A DNA stretch of 64,000 nt from positions 1 to 64,000 of the forward strand of contig JAKSZP010014513.1 of assembly GCA_022478985.1 (NCBI GenBank), read 5' to 3'. A program made the position numbers and the translations under genes. This stretch comes from Massospora cicadina. Lineage: Eukaryota > Entomophthoromycota > Entomophthoromycetes > Entomophthorales > Entomophthoraceae. This document shows, piece after piece, positions 45,650 through 56,508 of the stretch; positions within the stretch are counted from its first letter, which is position 1, and each line of letters starts with the position of its first letter. The notes beneath the pieces were generated by a model. It was not told where the DNA came from and searched no databases. It saw only the letters and a program-made list of their open reading frames with translations.

Positions 45650-46798
45650 TTGAATTAGCAGAAGTAGAACGTCCCATCTCTACTCCTCTCGCCCTTTTCC
45701 CCGTTCATATGGAACAATGGATACTGCGTGGACCCTTAGTTTGGCCTAACAACTAACCGCATAATGACCTGTTTGGCCACACAAGAAACAAGCATTTGGG
45801 ACCGGTACTTGTCTTGGAATCACCCCAGAAGATCTAGATCTACTAATGAACTACGGTTTATTATGGGCCAAGGATAAGCGGTTTAACCATAATAGGGATG
45901 TAGAGGACCCGCCCATGAGTTAAGTGGCCAAGGAGTGACCCACCGATTACCCCCATATTGGTGGGATCCTTCATTTAGCAGAATATTCATGGCAGGTAGA
46001 GGATCCTTCCGCTCCACATTGGGAGCACTAAAAGTGGAGGATAAATGGTGTAAATGATGGATGATTTTGAGTAACCCCGCATCCTCCTGAAGAGTGTACG
46101 CCATAGCATTATGATATTCGCGGTAGGGCTTTAGAGCTGCTGTCATCGCTATTCCCACCTCCTCATTAGATAAGACATTAGCACCCAACAACACATGATC
46201 CTCATTAGTGAATTACTCCGCAAACTGTGTTAAAGACTCATTTTTGAAAAGATATTGTTAAAAAGTCTGCCTTGCGTTGAGCCATTTTTGCTTTGTCCCA
46301 AAATAGGCGAATTAAAGTCTCCTTCACCTCTTGGTAAGCTACAGTTTTGTCTTTAAGATAACAAGTAACTTGATCAGCACTTGAAACATCCAACGCAGAT
46401 AACAATAGTTTAGCTTTTTGTTGATCAGAAGACCCATCTATGGCAAACTCAAACCGCTTGAAAAACCCATTTATGTTATCATCATGGTTAAATGAGGGCA
46501 GCCTGTCGCTGCAGATTTATTTTTACTTAACGACCTTATCTAATTTATACTCCACACAGTCTAGCCGCTCTGTCGTGCAGCTCAAAAGGCTGGCAAATTG
46601 GTTGGTGTGGTCACCTACTAGGAGCAGTTGGCGGAAGGCATGGTTGAGCTGCTCAGTAATATAATTATTCTCCTGAAACAGCACTTTTTGCGCCTGAATT
46701 AAGGTATCCAAAGCAAGCTTCAGTTCCCCATAATGAGATATTTCAACCACCGAGGGTAGTACCCCATCAAAGCGAGCTGGTTGCGCCATAAGTACCAT
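45650..46798 (-). pseudogene. Element L gag with zinc knuckle
   Basis: From 46798 the frame MVLMAQPARFDGVLPSVVEI includes a coiled-coil-like part (LKLALDTLIQAQKVLFQENN). A capsid-like region with stops follows (46460-46200), then 46194-45883 (NEEVGIAMTAALKPYREYHN). The knuckle near 45800-45748 reads CFLCGQTGHYAVSC with all ligands. A 92-base gap at 46195-46290 has stops and a frameshift. Confidence 0.85.
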
Positions 46799-46828
46799 TG
46801 ATGAAGTTGTAATTAGTTATCAATGGGA

Positions 46829-46846
46829 CCCCAGTAGTGAGCACCA
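46829..46846 (-). other. Primer-binding site of element L
   Basis: The minus strand reads TGGTGCTCACTACTGGGG, one base after the 5' LTR, and one substitution from the C site. Confidence 0.87.
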
Positions 46847-46847
46847 C

Positions 46848-47369
46848 TGTTAACTTTTCGGTGGATATGGCCTATTTCCACTGAATGAATTACGCAGGGC
46901 TTATCCCACTGAGCAATGGCCAAATGATATGGAGATCGTTGACCTCGATTAAATGTAATAATTTTATATATAAAAATATGAGGCAATCACCTTAATGTCG
47001 CAAGTATTTATTTTAATATAATCTAGATGCAGACCCTCTCTGCATACCTTCCCTGCTTCTTCCTACTCACTTCTTCTCTCTTTAAAAAAAAAACTTCCCC
47101 CCCTTCTCTCTCTTGCTCAACCTTTAACCCTTGGTATTCCTCAACATATTTGACACATTTCATTTAGTAATTCTCAATTGGCTATCAATGTAGAATTCAT
47201 TTGACCCTCGAGGATTCAACGGAATTTCTTTAATACTGAAGCCCTAATTGATTCGATTGATTCCCCTCACATTGCTCTAACCTATTACTCATCCTCAGAA
47301 CTTGCTTCACTCCAATCAATGATTCACCAGAACGTTATCTTATCAATTAGTCATGTTGAAACCTCAACA
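46848..47369 (-). repeat. 5' LTR of element L
   Basis: Pairs with 41255-41773. The U5 motif is at 46895-46914. It holds a pyrimidine-rich tract around 47035-47120, as does its partner. Confidence 0.92.
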
Positions 47370-47609
47370 CATACTTTGCATACCTGTGGTCTATTTTGGG
47401 TGTTTCCATTTTGAGGAAGCTTTCACGTGGTTGGGTCAGACCAACCACATAGAGGACTTACATATCCAACCAATGAGAGGTGAATATTTGGCACTGTAGG
47501 TGGCCCAAACCTCTCCCTACTCAGTTAGGCCGCTTTGGTTGCTTGTCTGTGAACCAAACAAATATGTAAATTTATATGGTGGTCAGAACTAGGGTTTTCT
47601 GATTCATTA

Positions 47610-47980
47610 CAGGTGAAGGTGTTTAGGACAACTTAATTTTCTTTTATACAAATACAAATTCAATAATCGAAGTTAAAATTTAAAAATTTTAAGATCATTT
47701 ACTAAATTTTTTTTAAAGGAAAACCCCAGATTTTGAGCAGAATATGGGCATATCTCATACTTTGACAGAGCTGTCACCTCTCGGTACGCCCTCTCTAGAG
47801 TAAGACGGTTCTCCTAAGAGATAGCTTTGTCTTCACCATCTTTCAAGGTTATATTAACAACTGTTCATCAATTCAAAGGACTAAGTATCTGACCACTGCC
47901 GCTCACTCCTGCTTGTGGGCCCTCACATGGGCCCTCTTGCCCAACTGTTTTATGATGATGTGGAAGGATCCCATTCATCA
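47610..47980 (+). repeat. 5' LTR of element J, part 2
   Basis: Continues J LTR homology after M (GAAGGTGTTTAGGACAAC here and at 54615-54632) and ends ATTCATCA at 47980, corresponding to GTCACA at 54974. The first nine bases are the M duplication. Confidence 0.87.
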
Positions 47981-47989
47981 GCTAGATGA

Positions 47990-48950
47990 AGTTCATTTAA
48001 TCTCATCTCCCTTTTATGGGATTGGATAAGGAAAATTATGAGAGCCCTACCCACTTTGTATGATTACACAACCACTCTTCTGATGGCTATCTTTACATAT
48101 CAACTCTGTTAATAGAAGCCACTCGCCTCCTCCCATCCTGAGGGAACTTCATTGCTTATGTCCAACACGTTGAAACTGCGTCCAATTTTTAAAAGCATTG
48201 ACCCCAGAGGAGTTAAATGTAATGCACAGAATTTTCTCCAGCATCTGGTTGTAGGCCTTTTTCACCGCGGCCACCAGGGGGACCACAGCAGCATCTCTCC
48301 AGATCGCCCAGGTTATAGCTGACTTTCAAAAAGCCTGCCCATCTGGCTCACTAACCTCTTGGAAACACAGTCAGCCTTCCAACCTCTCTGGAGGAATTGC
48401 TCCATCTGGTTGAAGGAGCCGCCACCCCAAAAGAATCTCAGGATGCCGCCTGGTCAGCGCCTTATCCCTCATCCAAGGGAGAATGGCCGCCAGGGGTATG
48501 CTCAGCTGTTCTTGCCTCTAGAAAGAGCCATAAAAGTGACACCCTCCCAGCTCACATGGATTTTTGGACAGAACCTGCATCCAAACATTCTCACAGCTAT
48601 AAATGCTACCCGCCTGGGGCAACTTTGGAGGAAAAAGTCACTGTTGCCTCACAGGTAGAGATCCAGTAGCCCTGGCTCAAGCCAGGTCCCTGTTCCTGGG
48701 AACCATGGTAGATTCTGTGGATAACACGCGGAGTCAAAGCATATCTCAAACCATGTGGGACACCAAGAGCAGGTAGTCTCTGGTGAAACCGTTCCACGCC
48801 CTACGGACCATGCACAAGTAACTCACAGCAGCTCAAATGGCCCTGTTTACAACCTTAGCCCGACCATGCTTGCATTTCTTCTCTCATTTTAGGAAACATA
48901 CTTCTTATCTGTTTATTCCATTTACTATAAAGCGAAAAAAGAAGCGAAAA
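47990..48950 (+). pseudogene. Element J gag
   Basis: Between the LTR and protease. Open pieces at 48359-48669 are in two frames (for example FQPLWRNCSIWLKEPPPQKN; LHLVEGAATPKESQDAAWSA). Capsid text near 48120-48330 is broken by stops. No complete zinc knuckle is seen. The call is positional. Confidence 0.6.
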
Positions 48951-48959
48951 AGGGTCAAG

Positions 48960-49330
48960 ATTGAGAAACTGTAGATGCTAGTGGACACGGGAGCTGAGAA
49001 AACTACCTTGACCTGGAGTTTTCTGCAAAATTGAAAGTACAAATGTAAGAAAAGGATATCATAACTCTTGAAAACACCTTTAAATCGTTGGAATGCTGGG
49101 AGATCAAATTAAGTATTAAGCTTCAACAGGGACTCCACAACATCTGGGAAGATTTTGCGCCATCTAGAGCCTGCCCACCCCATCTTTTTGGGCATAAGGT
49201 GTTAAGCACAGGTACTTCCCATAGTTTTATCTGGAGGAGGGCTGAGTAACGCTTCACTCTAGGATTTAGAGTCTATAACGTCAGAATTCTTTACCTCAGG
49301 CAGGAGCAGGCCCGGTGTGAACTCTGTGCA
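48960..49330 (+). pseudogene. Element J aspartic protease
   Basis: MLVDTGAEKTTLTWSFL at about 48974-49025 has an intact D-T-G. The rest of the domain (ITLENTFKSLECWEIKLSIK-like, then ILGHKV near 49190) is frameshifted. Confidence 0.75.
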
Positions 49331-49333
49331 CCT

Positions 49334-50260
49334 ATGAACGAGAAAATGGATAGGGTACCGGAAGATTTCAGAGACTATGAACACCTGTTCCAAAGGAACG
49401 TCGCCGCCACCTGCACCCCACATGTCCCTTTTACATTCTCTTTCAAATTCAAAGTGGACGCTGAGCTTCCAAAAGGAAGCCCAGTGTACCCCTTGAATTT
49501 CATAGTGAAGGAAGCCCTAGACAATTACGTGAAGGATATGTTGGAGCAAGAGATGAATGTGCCTTCAAAATTACCAGTGGTGTCCCCCATACTCCTGGTC
49601 CCCAAGGCCAATGGCGAGCTCCACCCCTGTGTCAACTACCGCCAAATGAACGCCATAATTGAAACGGACCCATATCCCATCCCACTGATGGCGAGCATCT
49701 CTCAGATGGTCACCTGTTGCCCAGTGTTCTTAAAGCTGACCTTGTTGACACTTTAACCAGTGCCAGTTGTACCTAAGTACCAACAATACACGGCTTTAAG
49801 AGGCAACTAGGGGTATTTGAATACAGGGGTATGCCGTTTGGTCTTAAGAACGCCCAAGCTGTTTTCCAACGGACAATTGACCATTTCCTGGGCGACCTGA
49901 TTATAAATGATGTGTCGCGTACATGGACAACATTCTAATATTCTCCAAGTGCCAAGGAACGCACACGGAGGACATTATGAAGGTCCTCAAGGCTTTGGAC
50001 AAGCCAACCTCCGTTTAAAGCCCTCCAAATGCAAGTTCTACAAGGTCTCAGTATCTTTCCTGGCAATGTTATATTTGAAGAGGGAACAACCATCTGCTCA
50101 GATAAGCTAACAATAGTGAAGGAGTGTGCAGCTCCAACAGATAAGACAGGGATGCGCAGTTTCTTAGGGGTGTTGTATTTCCTGAGGAGATTCACAAGTA
50201 CTTCTCAGAAACAGCCACCCCAATTCCCAGCTAACCTGGCAAATCCCGTAAGATGGGGAG
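49334..50260 (+). pseudogene. Element J reverse transcriptase
   Basis: 49334-49756 is a 140-aa open frame: VPEDFRDYEHLFQRN, AELPKGSPVYPLNFIVKEAL, VVSPILLVPKANGELHPCVN, YRQMNAIIETDPYPIP. These are Tf1/sushi-type fingers motifs. Beyond a stop come FGLKNAQAVFQRTIDHFLGD (frameshifted, about 49840) and YMDNILIFSK near 49922, where the YxDD motif has N in place of the last D. A connection block FLGVLYFLRRFTSTSQ lies near 50163. Confidence 0.9.
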
Positions 50261-50264
50261 AATA

Positions 50265-50720
50265 GGAAGAGATGGCGTTCCAGGCCATTAAAGAGCCCTT
50301 CTCACAGCGCCAGTCCATGTGCACCAAGATGGCAAACAACCATTCATTGTGGAGACAGGTGCATCCAATTTTGCCATCGGGGGTGGTCCTCTTAAAGATG
50401 GGTGAGGACAGTTTGGAGAACCCAGTATGCTACTTCATCAGGAAGATGCTACTGTCGGGTAAAATATACTGTTTATGACAAGGAACTCTTAGCAATTGTC
50501 CCAACACTAGATGAGTGGTAGCTTCATCTGTTGCATGCACACCACCTGTTCACAATCTGGACTGATCACAGGGCCCTGGAGTTCCACACAAGCCTCGTAG
50601 GATGAACCAGAGACATGCCTGCTGGCACCTAGAGCTGTCTCAGTACATCCTTCAATATTGAATATACGCTTAGGAAGAGCAACTTACTCCAAGACCTACT
50701 TAGATGGACCTGAACAAAAA
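50265..50720 (+). pseudogene. Element J RNase H
   Basis: PVCYFIRKMLLSGKIYCL (about 50425) and YDKELLAIVPTLDEW-like text (50475-50515) match the chromovirus RNase H blocks. FTIWTDHRALEF near 50550 holds the TDH motif. Stops are frequent. Confidence 0.75.
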
Positions 50721-50939
50721 TTTTTGCAAAGGAGGAGATATAATTGTTTAACACAGCCATGATGCTCCTCCCCAGGTATTAGCATCAATACGGGAGAGTA
50801 CTCTGACTTAACAGAGAGGATTTGGAAAGTCAAACGAAGCACTAAAATTGGGGACAAGGTTAGAAGGGAGATAGAGGGAGGGATCCCAGCGAAGGCTACA
50901 TGAATTACAGGAAGGAGGTGGGCCTCATTCTGCACAAAG

Positions 50940-51218
50940 ACTGCTTATAGTTCCCAACGCTCAAGCTCCAAACTGAGGTCATGGAGTTATATTATGACCA
51001 TCCCCTGGCTGACACATTAGTGTGGGGAAAACATATTGAACTGGTATGCCGGAACTACTCCTGGCATGGCTTAGTGGGAACTGTAAAAGGATATACTGCT
51101 CACTGCCTCACCTGTGTCTGATCAAAAATATCTTGAAGCAACCCTGCAGGGAAGTTTATAATCACTGCAGATTGCACACATGCCATGGGCCTCCCTCAGC
51201 GTGAACTTCATCACAGGG
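50940..51218 (+). pseudogene. Element J integrase, N-terminal part
   Basis: YYDHPLADTLVWGKHIELVC and NYSWHGLVGTVKGYTAHCLT CV match the Tf1/sushi HHCC domain. It is followed by the core start PWASLSVNFITG, where P2 has inserted. The D of the usual SVDFI motif reads N. Confidence 0.82.
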
Positions 51219-52887
51219 TTTAAATCCGTGGGAGTGTCCCCTCTGTCTCTACCGGGTTGTGTTTCCTATTCTTCATTAAAAAGGGCCTGAAGATCATGCT
51301 TCTCTCTTAAATCACATAGTTATCTCACCCATGAGGTAGACAAGCGTTTGGTAGCAGCACTCCCTCTGAAGATTCCAACACCTGTCCCTGAAATTACCTC
51401 TGCGAAATTATATAGCTAATTTAGGAAATCTACACTGAAATTATTGGAAGCTGCCACTCCCATGGGCTAAAAGGTTCTTATAAAGTTGGTGGCAACGAGA
51501 CCTTGAAATAAAGGTACAGAAACCTTAAAGCCTTGGCAATAAAGCCCAATAGGCTCACACATTCAGCAAATGAGGAATCAAGTGTCCAATCCATAGAAAA
51601 ACTCAACCAATGGCATTAGGTCATTGAAACGTTACATCGGTTCAAAACCTGCTTCAAAAACATTGAGGACAAAGTCTAACGGGCGTGTACCTCATAGGAA
51701 GAACTTGTCCAGTGTCAATTCCTCAGTAAAAATTGCCAATGACTTTGGTCCATTGGGTTATGTTGTCATAGATTTGAAAATACCATCAAAAACATTGGGT
51801 ATGAAGCCCAATGGCAGTTACTTTATAAGACGAATGTGTCAAATGAAAAGCTTTGGAACTTGCTGATGGCATTGGGTCATTGTCTTAAGTCGCCAATAGC
51901 TCACAACCCTCCCCCTCAAAAATCAGGATCATCATCGGATGCATCTCACTTGGCCAAATGGATGCCAAAGCATCTGGGTGCAGGCAGGTTGGGTATCTTA
52001 AACCCATTTCCAATCAATTGGGACTACCCCTACATGGGGTGGCCTTGGGAAATTCCTGTTGCCCGTTGGTAGAGATGCCATCATGCTAACCATTGGAAAC
52101 ACAGTGAAATTGCAAATCAGACATCTGATGTCAAACCAACAGCGACACAGCCTGCCGCCAACTCCTTTGAAGTCGGTTCAGAAAAATGCATTTTCTCCCC
52201 TCTAAAAGTTCGCTGGGCTAGGTCAAATCTTGAGGGCCCCAATCCTGTGCTTTACTATGTTATTCCCCAAATTGATCGTCTATTTAAGCAGTCATAACAC
52301 ACTGATGGAATTGACAGTTGATTTTCTAAAGTTGCCATTCATTAAAAATCTCCCTGAGTTCCCAATTTTTGATTTGTTTCAATTTTTCTTTGCTGAACTC
52401 CCTATGGCTTAACCATGTGGCCCTTTGGGCCCTACATTGTCTGGGAAATACCAGTCATAGTAGCAACTAAAGCTTCTACCGCAGTCAGCTGGGCATATTA
52501 TGTAAGAAGCTTCTTAAAAACCCTATTGTTAAGCTCTCCACCAGCAGAATTTTGGGTCCTGTGGGCTCATTTGTTTCCACTCAAGCGAGGATCCGCCCCC
52601 TTGCCTCCAATTTTGTTCCAGACTCTCCTATAGATGGTACCAAAACAGCAAATCGGATTGCTCAACTCCTTGCAGCAAGGCCCACTGTGTCTGGAGTTGC
52701 AACTGCCTGGTTTCTTGCCAGGTTCCTTTTATGCTCATAATTCACTGACGTTCAATCGTCACATATCTCCCCGCACAAGCCAAAACCATCTAAGCGATAA
52801 TGCATCTGGCATTCTGGCTTAATTCTTGGGTTCTTTTTCATCCCAACTAGCAGGACAGTCTAAACTTCATATGCCGTCTACCTGACA
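51219..52887. repeat. Solo LTR P2 inside J's integrase
   Basis: Second copy of P1 (35665-37035), same orientation, ending TACCTGACA where P1 ends TCCATGACA. Homology spans both ends, but P2 is about 300 bp longer, mostly between 51450 and 51900. There, GCATTGGGTCATT- and AAAACATTG-like phrases recur, as if partly duplicated. Flanks CAGGG and CCAAG are at best a very decayed TSD. No coding. Confidence 0.75.
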
Positions 52888-53720
52888 CCAAGCTCGCAAA
52901 GTTGGAGGGTTATGATGTGGTTATGGTGATAGTAGGCCAACTAACGGAATATTCTGAAATTTCCCATGCACCTCTAAGATCACAGTAAAGGACATGGTGG
53001 AAGTCTTTATGAGGGAGGTCATAGCCCAACGTTGACTCCCAGATGAGATAATCTCAGACAGGGGTCCGCAATCCATCTCTAGGTTCTGGGATCACCTCCT
53101 GTAGAATCTGAAGATTAAACCATGTTGTTCCTCTGCTTATAATCATTAATTGGATGGCCAGATGGAGAGGGTCAATCAGACCCTCAAACAGTACCTACAA
53201 TGCTATCTCACCACATGACAAGATCGTTGTATCAACAGGCTGAGAATCTCACAGTTTTCATACAACAACTTGGTATACTTGCTGACTGGCATGTACCCCT
53301 TTTACAAAAACTATGGGTACCACCCATGGATGATGGAGGTACATGATGGGGTATGAACCCCTAAGTGGATAATTTAATGACTGGAATGAGAGAAATTTTA
53401 AAGGCTCTGAGATCCAACTTTTAGAAGACTGCGGAGGCCCATAAGAGGAAGGCTGATATGCATCACTCCAAGACTCTACTCCTCAAAGAGGGGGACTATG
53501 TTATGATAAATGCTAAACACTACTTTTACCCTGGGCAGTGTAGGAAGTTTGGACTTGTCAACCTAGTACCATAAAAGGTCATCCGCCAGGTGAACAAGGT
53601 GGCAAATGAATTAGATTTTCCATAAGGCTCACACGAACACTCACTTTTGCATGTATTGCAGCTCAGAAAATCTGAAGATCCCATACCAGCAAAGATGGAG
53701 CTGGTTTTTTAGAAAGCTCA
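52888..53720 (+). pseudogene. Element J integrase, core and C-terminal part
   Basis: Resumes with LAKLEGYDVVMVIVGQLT. Then MVEVFMREVIAQR, LPDEIISDRGPQSISRFWDH, YNHLDGQMERVNQTLKQYLQ-like text (a stop within) and FSYNNLVYLLTGMYPFYKNY GYHP near 53255-53325. D of the SDRG motif and E of the MERVNQ motif are kept. A C-terminal LLKEGDYVMI-like part lies near 53480. Confidence 0.87.
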
Positions 53721-53724
53721 GTAT

Positions 53725-53840
53725 AGGCAAAATATGAGATGGAGGAGATCCTGGATACTAAGATCACCCGCAGAAAGCGATGGTACCTATTCAAATGGGT
53801 CATCTACCCAATAGAAGAATCCTCCTAGCAAACAGCCGGT
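53725..53840 (+). pseudogene. Element J chromodomain
   Basis: KYEMEEILDTKITRRKRWYL followed by FKWVIYPIEESS is a clear chromodomain match: the Y-x-V/M-E-x-I-L start, basic turn, YL-x-KW and P-x-E-x-S/TW end, here with a stop in place of the last Trp. In chromoviruses this domain at the integrase C-terminus directs insertion to marked chromatin. It is the only chromodomain I found in the window. Confidence 0.82.
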
Positions 53841-53909
53841 GATTGCACCAACTGTCCCCAGAAGGTGGAGGAATATTGGGGTTCAGGGGGTCTCCTCTGA
53901 GGGCGATGA

Positions 53910-54974
53910 TGTGACGGTCCAGGTGCTGCCTGACCGCCACATAGCCCTGATCCCCCTAATGCGGAGATTGGGGATCATTTTATTTTTGTTGATAATAAAA
54001 TCGTAGGGTTAAAAGGGAAAAGGCCATCAAAATGGCATTCCGACAAATCATATGCTGACATAACAATTAAACCTGTGAGTGAGGTGGCAAGGGCTGACAA
54101 AAATGGCAAGTGGGACAATCAAAGGTCGCCAACCTGAAATCTGCTGAAATGAGGAACGATTATGACAATGGAAAAGGGCAGCTTAGCAATTCAGGAGCTT
54201 TCAAGCCAAATCTGCCACAAGGTTAGAATGATGAGATCCATGGAGAAGGGCAGCCCAGCGAATCATGAGTTGCCAAGCCAAACTATGCCAAAAGAGGAAT
54301 TGTAGTGAGTAGAGGAGAGCAGCAGCTGAGTGAATCAGAAGCTGCCAGTAAACTTTATATGAATTCTAATTTAAAAAGCTTGTGATAAGGACAAAACAAA
54401 AATACCATGCACTGATTCATCTTCAATAAAAAGTTTAAATTTGGGAAAGTTTCCATAATGGTTGGGGTACTTAATGAACGATCTAGAACAGGCCCAGATG
54501 GGAATATTGGGGGCCAAGATTCTTAAAATAGGCCTGCAGATACCCATCACCCGCAAAATCTATGGGAGCGATTTTCCCCATATACCCTGTTTCATAACAT
54601 AAAACAACAAGATGAAGGTGTTTAGGACAACTTTGTCTTCTATTATATAAAAATTAAAACTTGCTTTTAAAAAAATATAAACCTTAAGATCATTTATTTA
54701 GATTTTAAAAGATAGACCAGATTTTGAGCAGAATATAGACCATACCTTAGAACTTGACAGAGCCATCGCCTCTCTGTGCGCCCTCTCTGGCAGATAGATG
54801 GTATTCCTAAGTGTTAGCATCGTCCTCAACATCTTCTGAGGTTATATCAACAACCATTTATCAAGCTAAAGGACTAAGGATATGATCGCCCCCACCTTCT
54901 CCTACTTATGGGCTTTCACATGGGCCTCTTGCCTAACTGTTTTATGGCGATGTGGTAAAATCCCGTTTGTCACA
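53910..54974 (+). repeat. 3' LTR of element J
   Basis: Full-length LTR, 1065 bp, TGTGACGG to GTCACA, followed by TSD CTGAT. It contains several GAAAAGGGCAGC/TCAGGAGCT tandem-like phrases (54165-54350), also present in the 5' copy. Confidence 0.9.
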
Positions 54975-54979
54975 CTGAT

Positions 54980-56508
54980 TCCATATGGGAGATCTCCAAC
55001 AGGATACTACACACTGTACACACCCCTTATGCTGCGTAACCTCTAAATGACTACTATGGAAAGGGACAAATGCAATACCAGTGCTTATATGCTGGGCGGC
55101 CACCATTACAGCATAATTTACCCTTCATTAGCACCAATATCCACCTATACAACAAAATATAGAATGGTCTAGCAACTCCTTCTGATGGAAATGTTTTCCT
55201 CCAAAAATAAATATGATGAAACTTAAAGTTCTACTTCATCACCTAGCTAATATATGCAGCAACCACAATTAGAGGCACAACATGTGCATATCTGGAAACT
55301 CCACCCTCAAAACAAATTTGAAATCCAAAAAGAACAACATAGAACCCTTCACTCAAGTTATTCTTAATGGAAGAGTTAGTTTTGAAATTAGAAAGTCAAA
55401 GAACCTAGAATTATACTCCAATATTCTCAAGAAGATCCAAATAGAAGATTTGTTATATACTGTGCAAAGAACATTGAGAGAGCTTAAAAGATTTTATAGA
55501 AAAAGACAATCACTAATCCTCAACTACTGATTTCAACAAGGTTTAATTTGAAGATTTATTTAATATTTACCTGAACCCAAAAATCAAACTAATGAAGATG
55601 ATGTGCCCCTTTAGGATAACATAATATAACGATATTACCCTATGCAGAATTTATTGTCAAACCCCAATGTGATCTAACCGGTCACTCTACTAAGTTAAAT
55701 TTCTAAATTGACACCCAGCTCACCTTAATTATTCACAAAGTAACCTGAACTGGTAGTTTAATTTAAACCTATTTAATGTGGAAACAGGGCCTGGATTTAA
55801 GTTGGAATTGATAGATCTAAAATATCAACAAAAACTGAAGCCACAATTAGACCCCCTAATCAACAAGAAAACACCTCCAGTAAATAGGTTAAATGCAAAA
55901 GATCTAAAATACTAAGCCAAATTTAGATCAGAAATCTAATTACTCAGTTAGTAAGTTTTGCCGCCAAATAAATTAAATATCAGTCAATTGATTTAAGATA
56001 TAAAACAATAATTTAAACCAACCAGCTCAGGATCTAGAAAATCCACAAGTGCTGCAGTTCAATAAAGATTCACCCAACAGTTATTTGATCTCAAAACTAA
56101 CCTAACTCAATATTCATCCTTTGTCTACCAATACTCTTATTAAATGCCTTATATTAAATGACCATAGATCTGTCTCATTAATGAGTTGATTAAATGATAT
56201 CCCAGGTATACACCTAGCATTACATGATAGCAATTAAACCTCAGTGTAACAGTTTTACTGAAAGGATAATCAACACTGATGCACACCCTGCAATGGAGTG
56301 TCACTGACAACCCTGAAAATTATTCTAAACGCTTATCCACCATTCTCTGGGAATACTGAACTAAGAGTCACATCACTATCAAAAATACCTATATGAGTAA
56401 CTATTTAGAGTAAAATTCTAGCCTAATCTACTGTCTAATCAACTCAACGGTCAGCTTCCATCACCATGCCAACTTGAATGATCTGACCTTGAGAAACTGA
56501 TACAGAAG
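54980..56508. other. Unassigned region between J and N
   Basis: It should be the continuation of whatever J inserted into, possibly K. There is one open frame at 55282-55530 (+, 82 aa, Lys-rich, SFEIRKSKNLELYSNILKK). The remainder is AT-rich with no recognisable LTR, PBS or domain. I cannot say what it is. Confidence 0.5.
55282..55530 (+). CDS. Unrecognised small ORF, 82 aa
   Basis: ATG-to-stop frame rich in Lys, Asn and Leu (IEDLLYTVQRTLRELKRFYR near the end looks helical). It is longer than most neighbouring frames in this AT-rich stretch, but there is no partner, motif or promoter that supports it as a real gene. It could be part of a decayed gag. Low confidence. Confidence 0.2.
   Translation: MCISGNSTLKTNLKSKKNNIEPFTQVILNGRVSFEIRKSKNLELYSNILKKIQIEDLLYTVQRTLRELKRFYRKRQSLILNY

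Larger units (their letters stand above)
41255..47369 (-). mobile_element. Element L, complete Ty3/gypsy retrotransposon nested in M
   Basis: 6.1-kb minus-strand element with LTRs 46848-47369 (5') and 41255-41773 (3'), perfect TSD CATAC (41250-41254, 47370-47374), PBS and polypurine tract. All domains are present in the order gag with knuckle, protease, linker, RT, RNase H, integrase. It belongs to the D/E group by protein text and by the shared U5 motif. It has longer open stretches than most elements here and keeps YLDD, but frameshifts and stops remain. Confidence 0.93.
40903..47609. mobile_element. Element M, terminal-inverted-repeat element in J's LTR, split by L
   Basis: After removing L, M is about 590 bp (40903-41254 plus 47370-47609). 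Its ends are near-inverted: TAATGATTGAG at the left and CTGATTCATTA at the right (9 of 11 pairs). It is flanked by CAGTTGAAG and CAGGTGAAG, a 9-bp direct repeat with one mismatch. This fits a MITE-like DNA transposon, perhaps Mutator-like if the duplication is truly 9 bp. Its interior has a TATAAGG string and a later AATAAAAATAAAGG, so a solo LTR with unusual ends cannot be excluded. It also has an internal palindrome around 41000-41075. Confidence 0.6.
40114..54974 (+). mobile_element. Element J, chromodomain (Tf1/sushi-like) Ty3 retrotransposon
   Basis: Outer limits are given by LTRs 40114-47980 (split by M) and 53910-54974, with the perfect TSD CTGAT at 40109-40113 and 54975-54979. Without the nested M, L and P2 its length is about 6.5 kb. 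It encodes gag, protease, RT, RNase H, integrase and a chromodomain, and its RT and integrase text is of the Tf1/sushi chromovirus type, unlike the other gypsy elements in the window. Stops throughout show it is dead. Confidence 0.9.

Noticed and set aside
51218..51219. TSD for P2 (CAGGG versus CCAAG)
   Set aside because: Only two of five positions match, so I do not claim it. The P2 limits rest on homology with P1 and on the resumption of the integrase reading.
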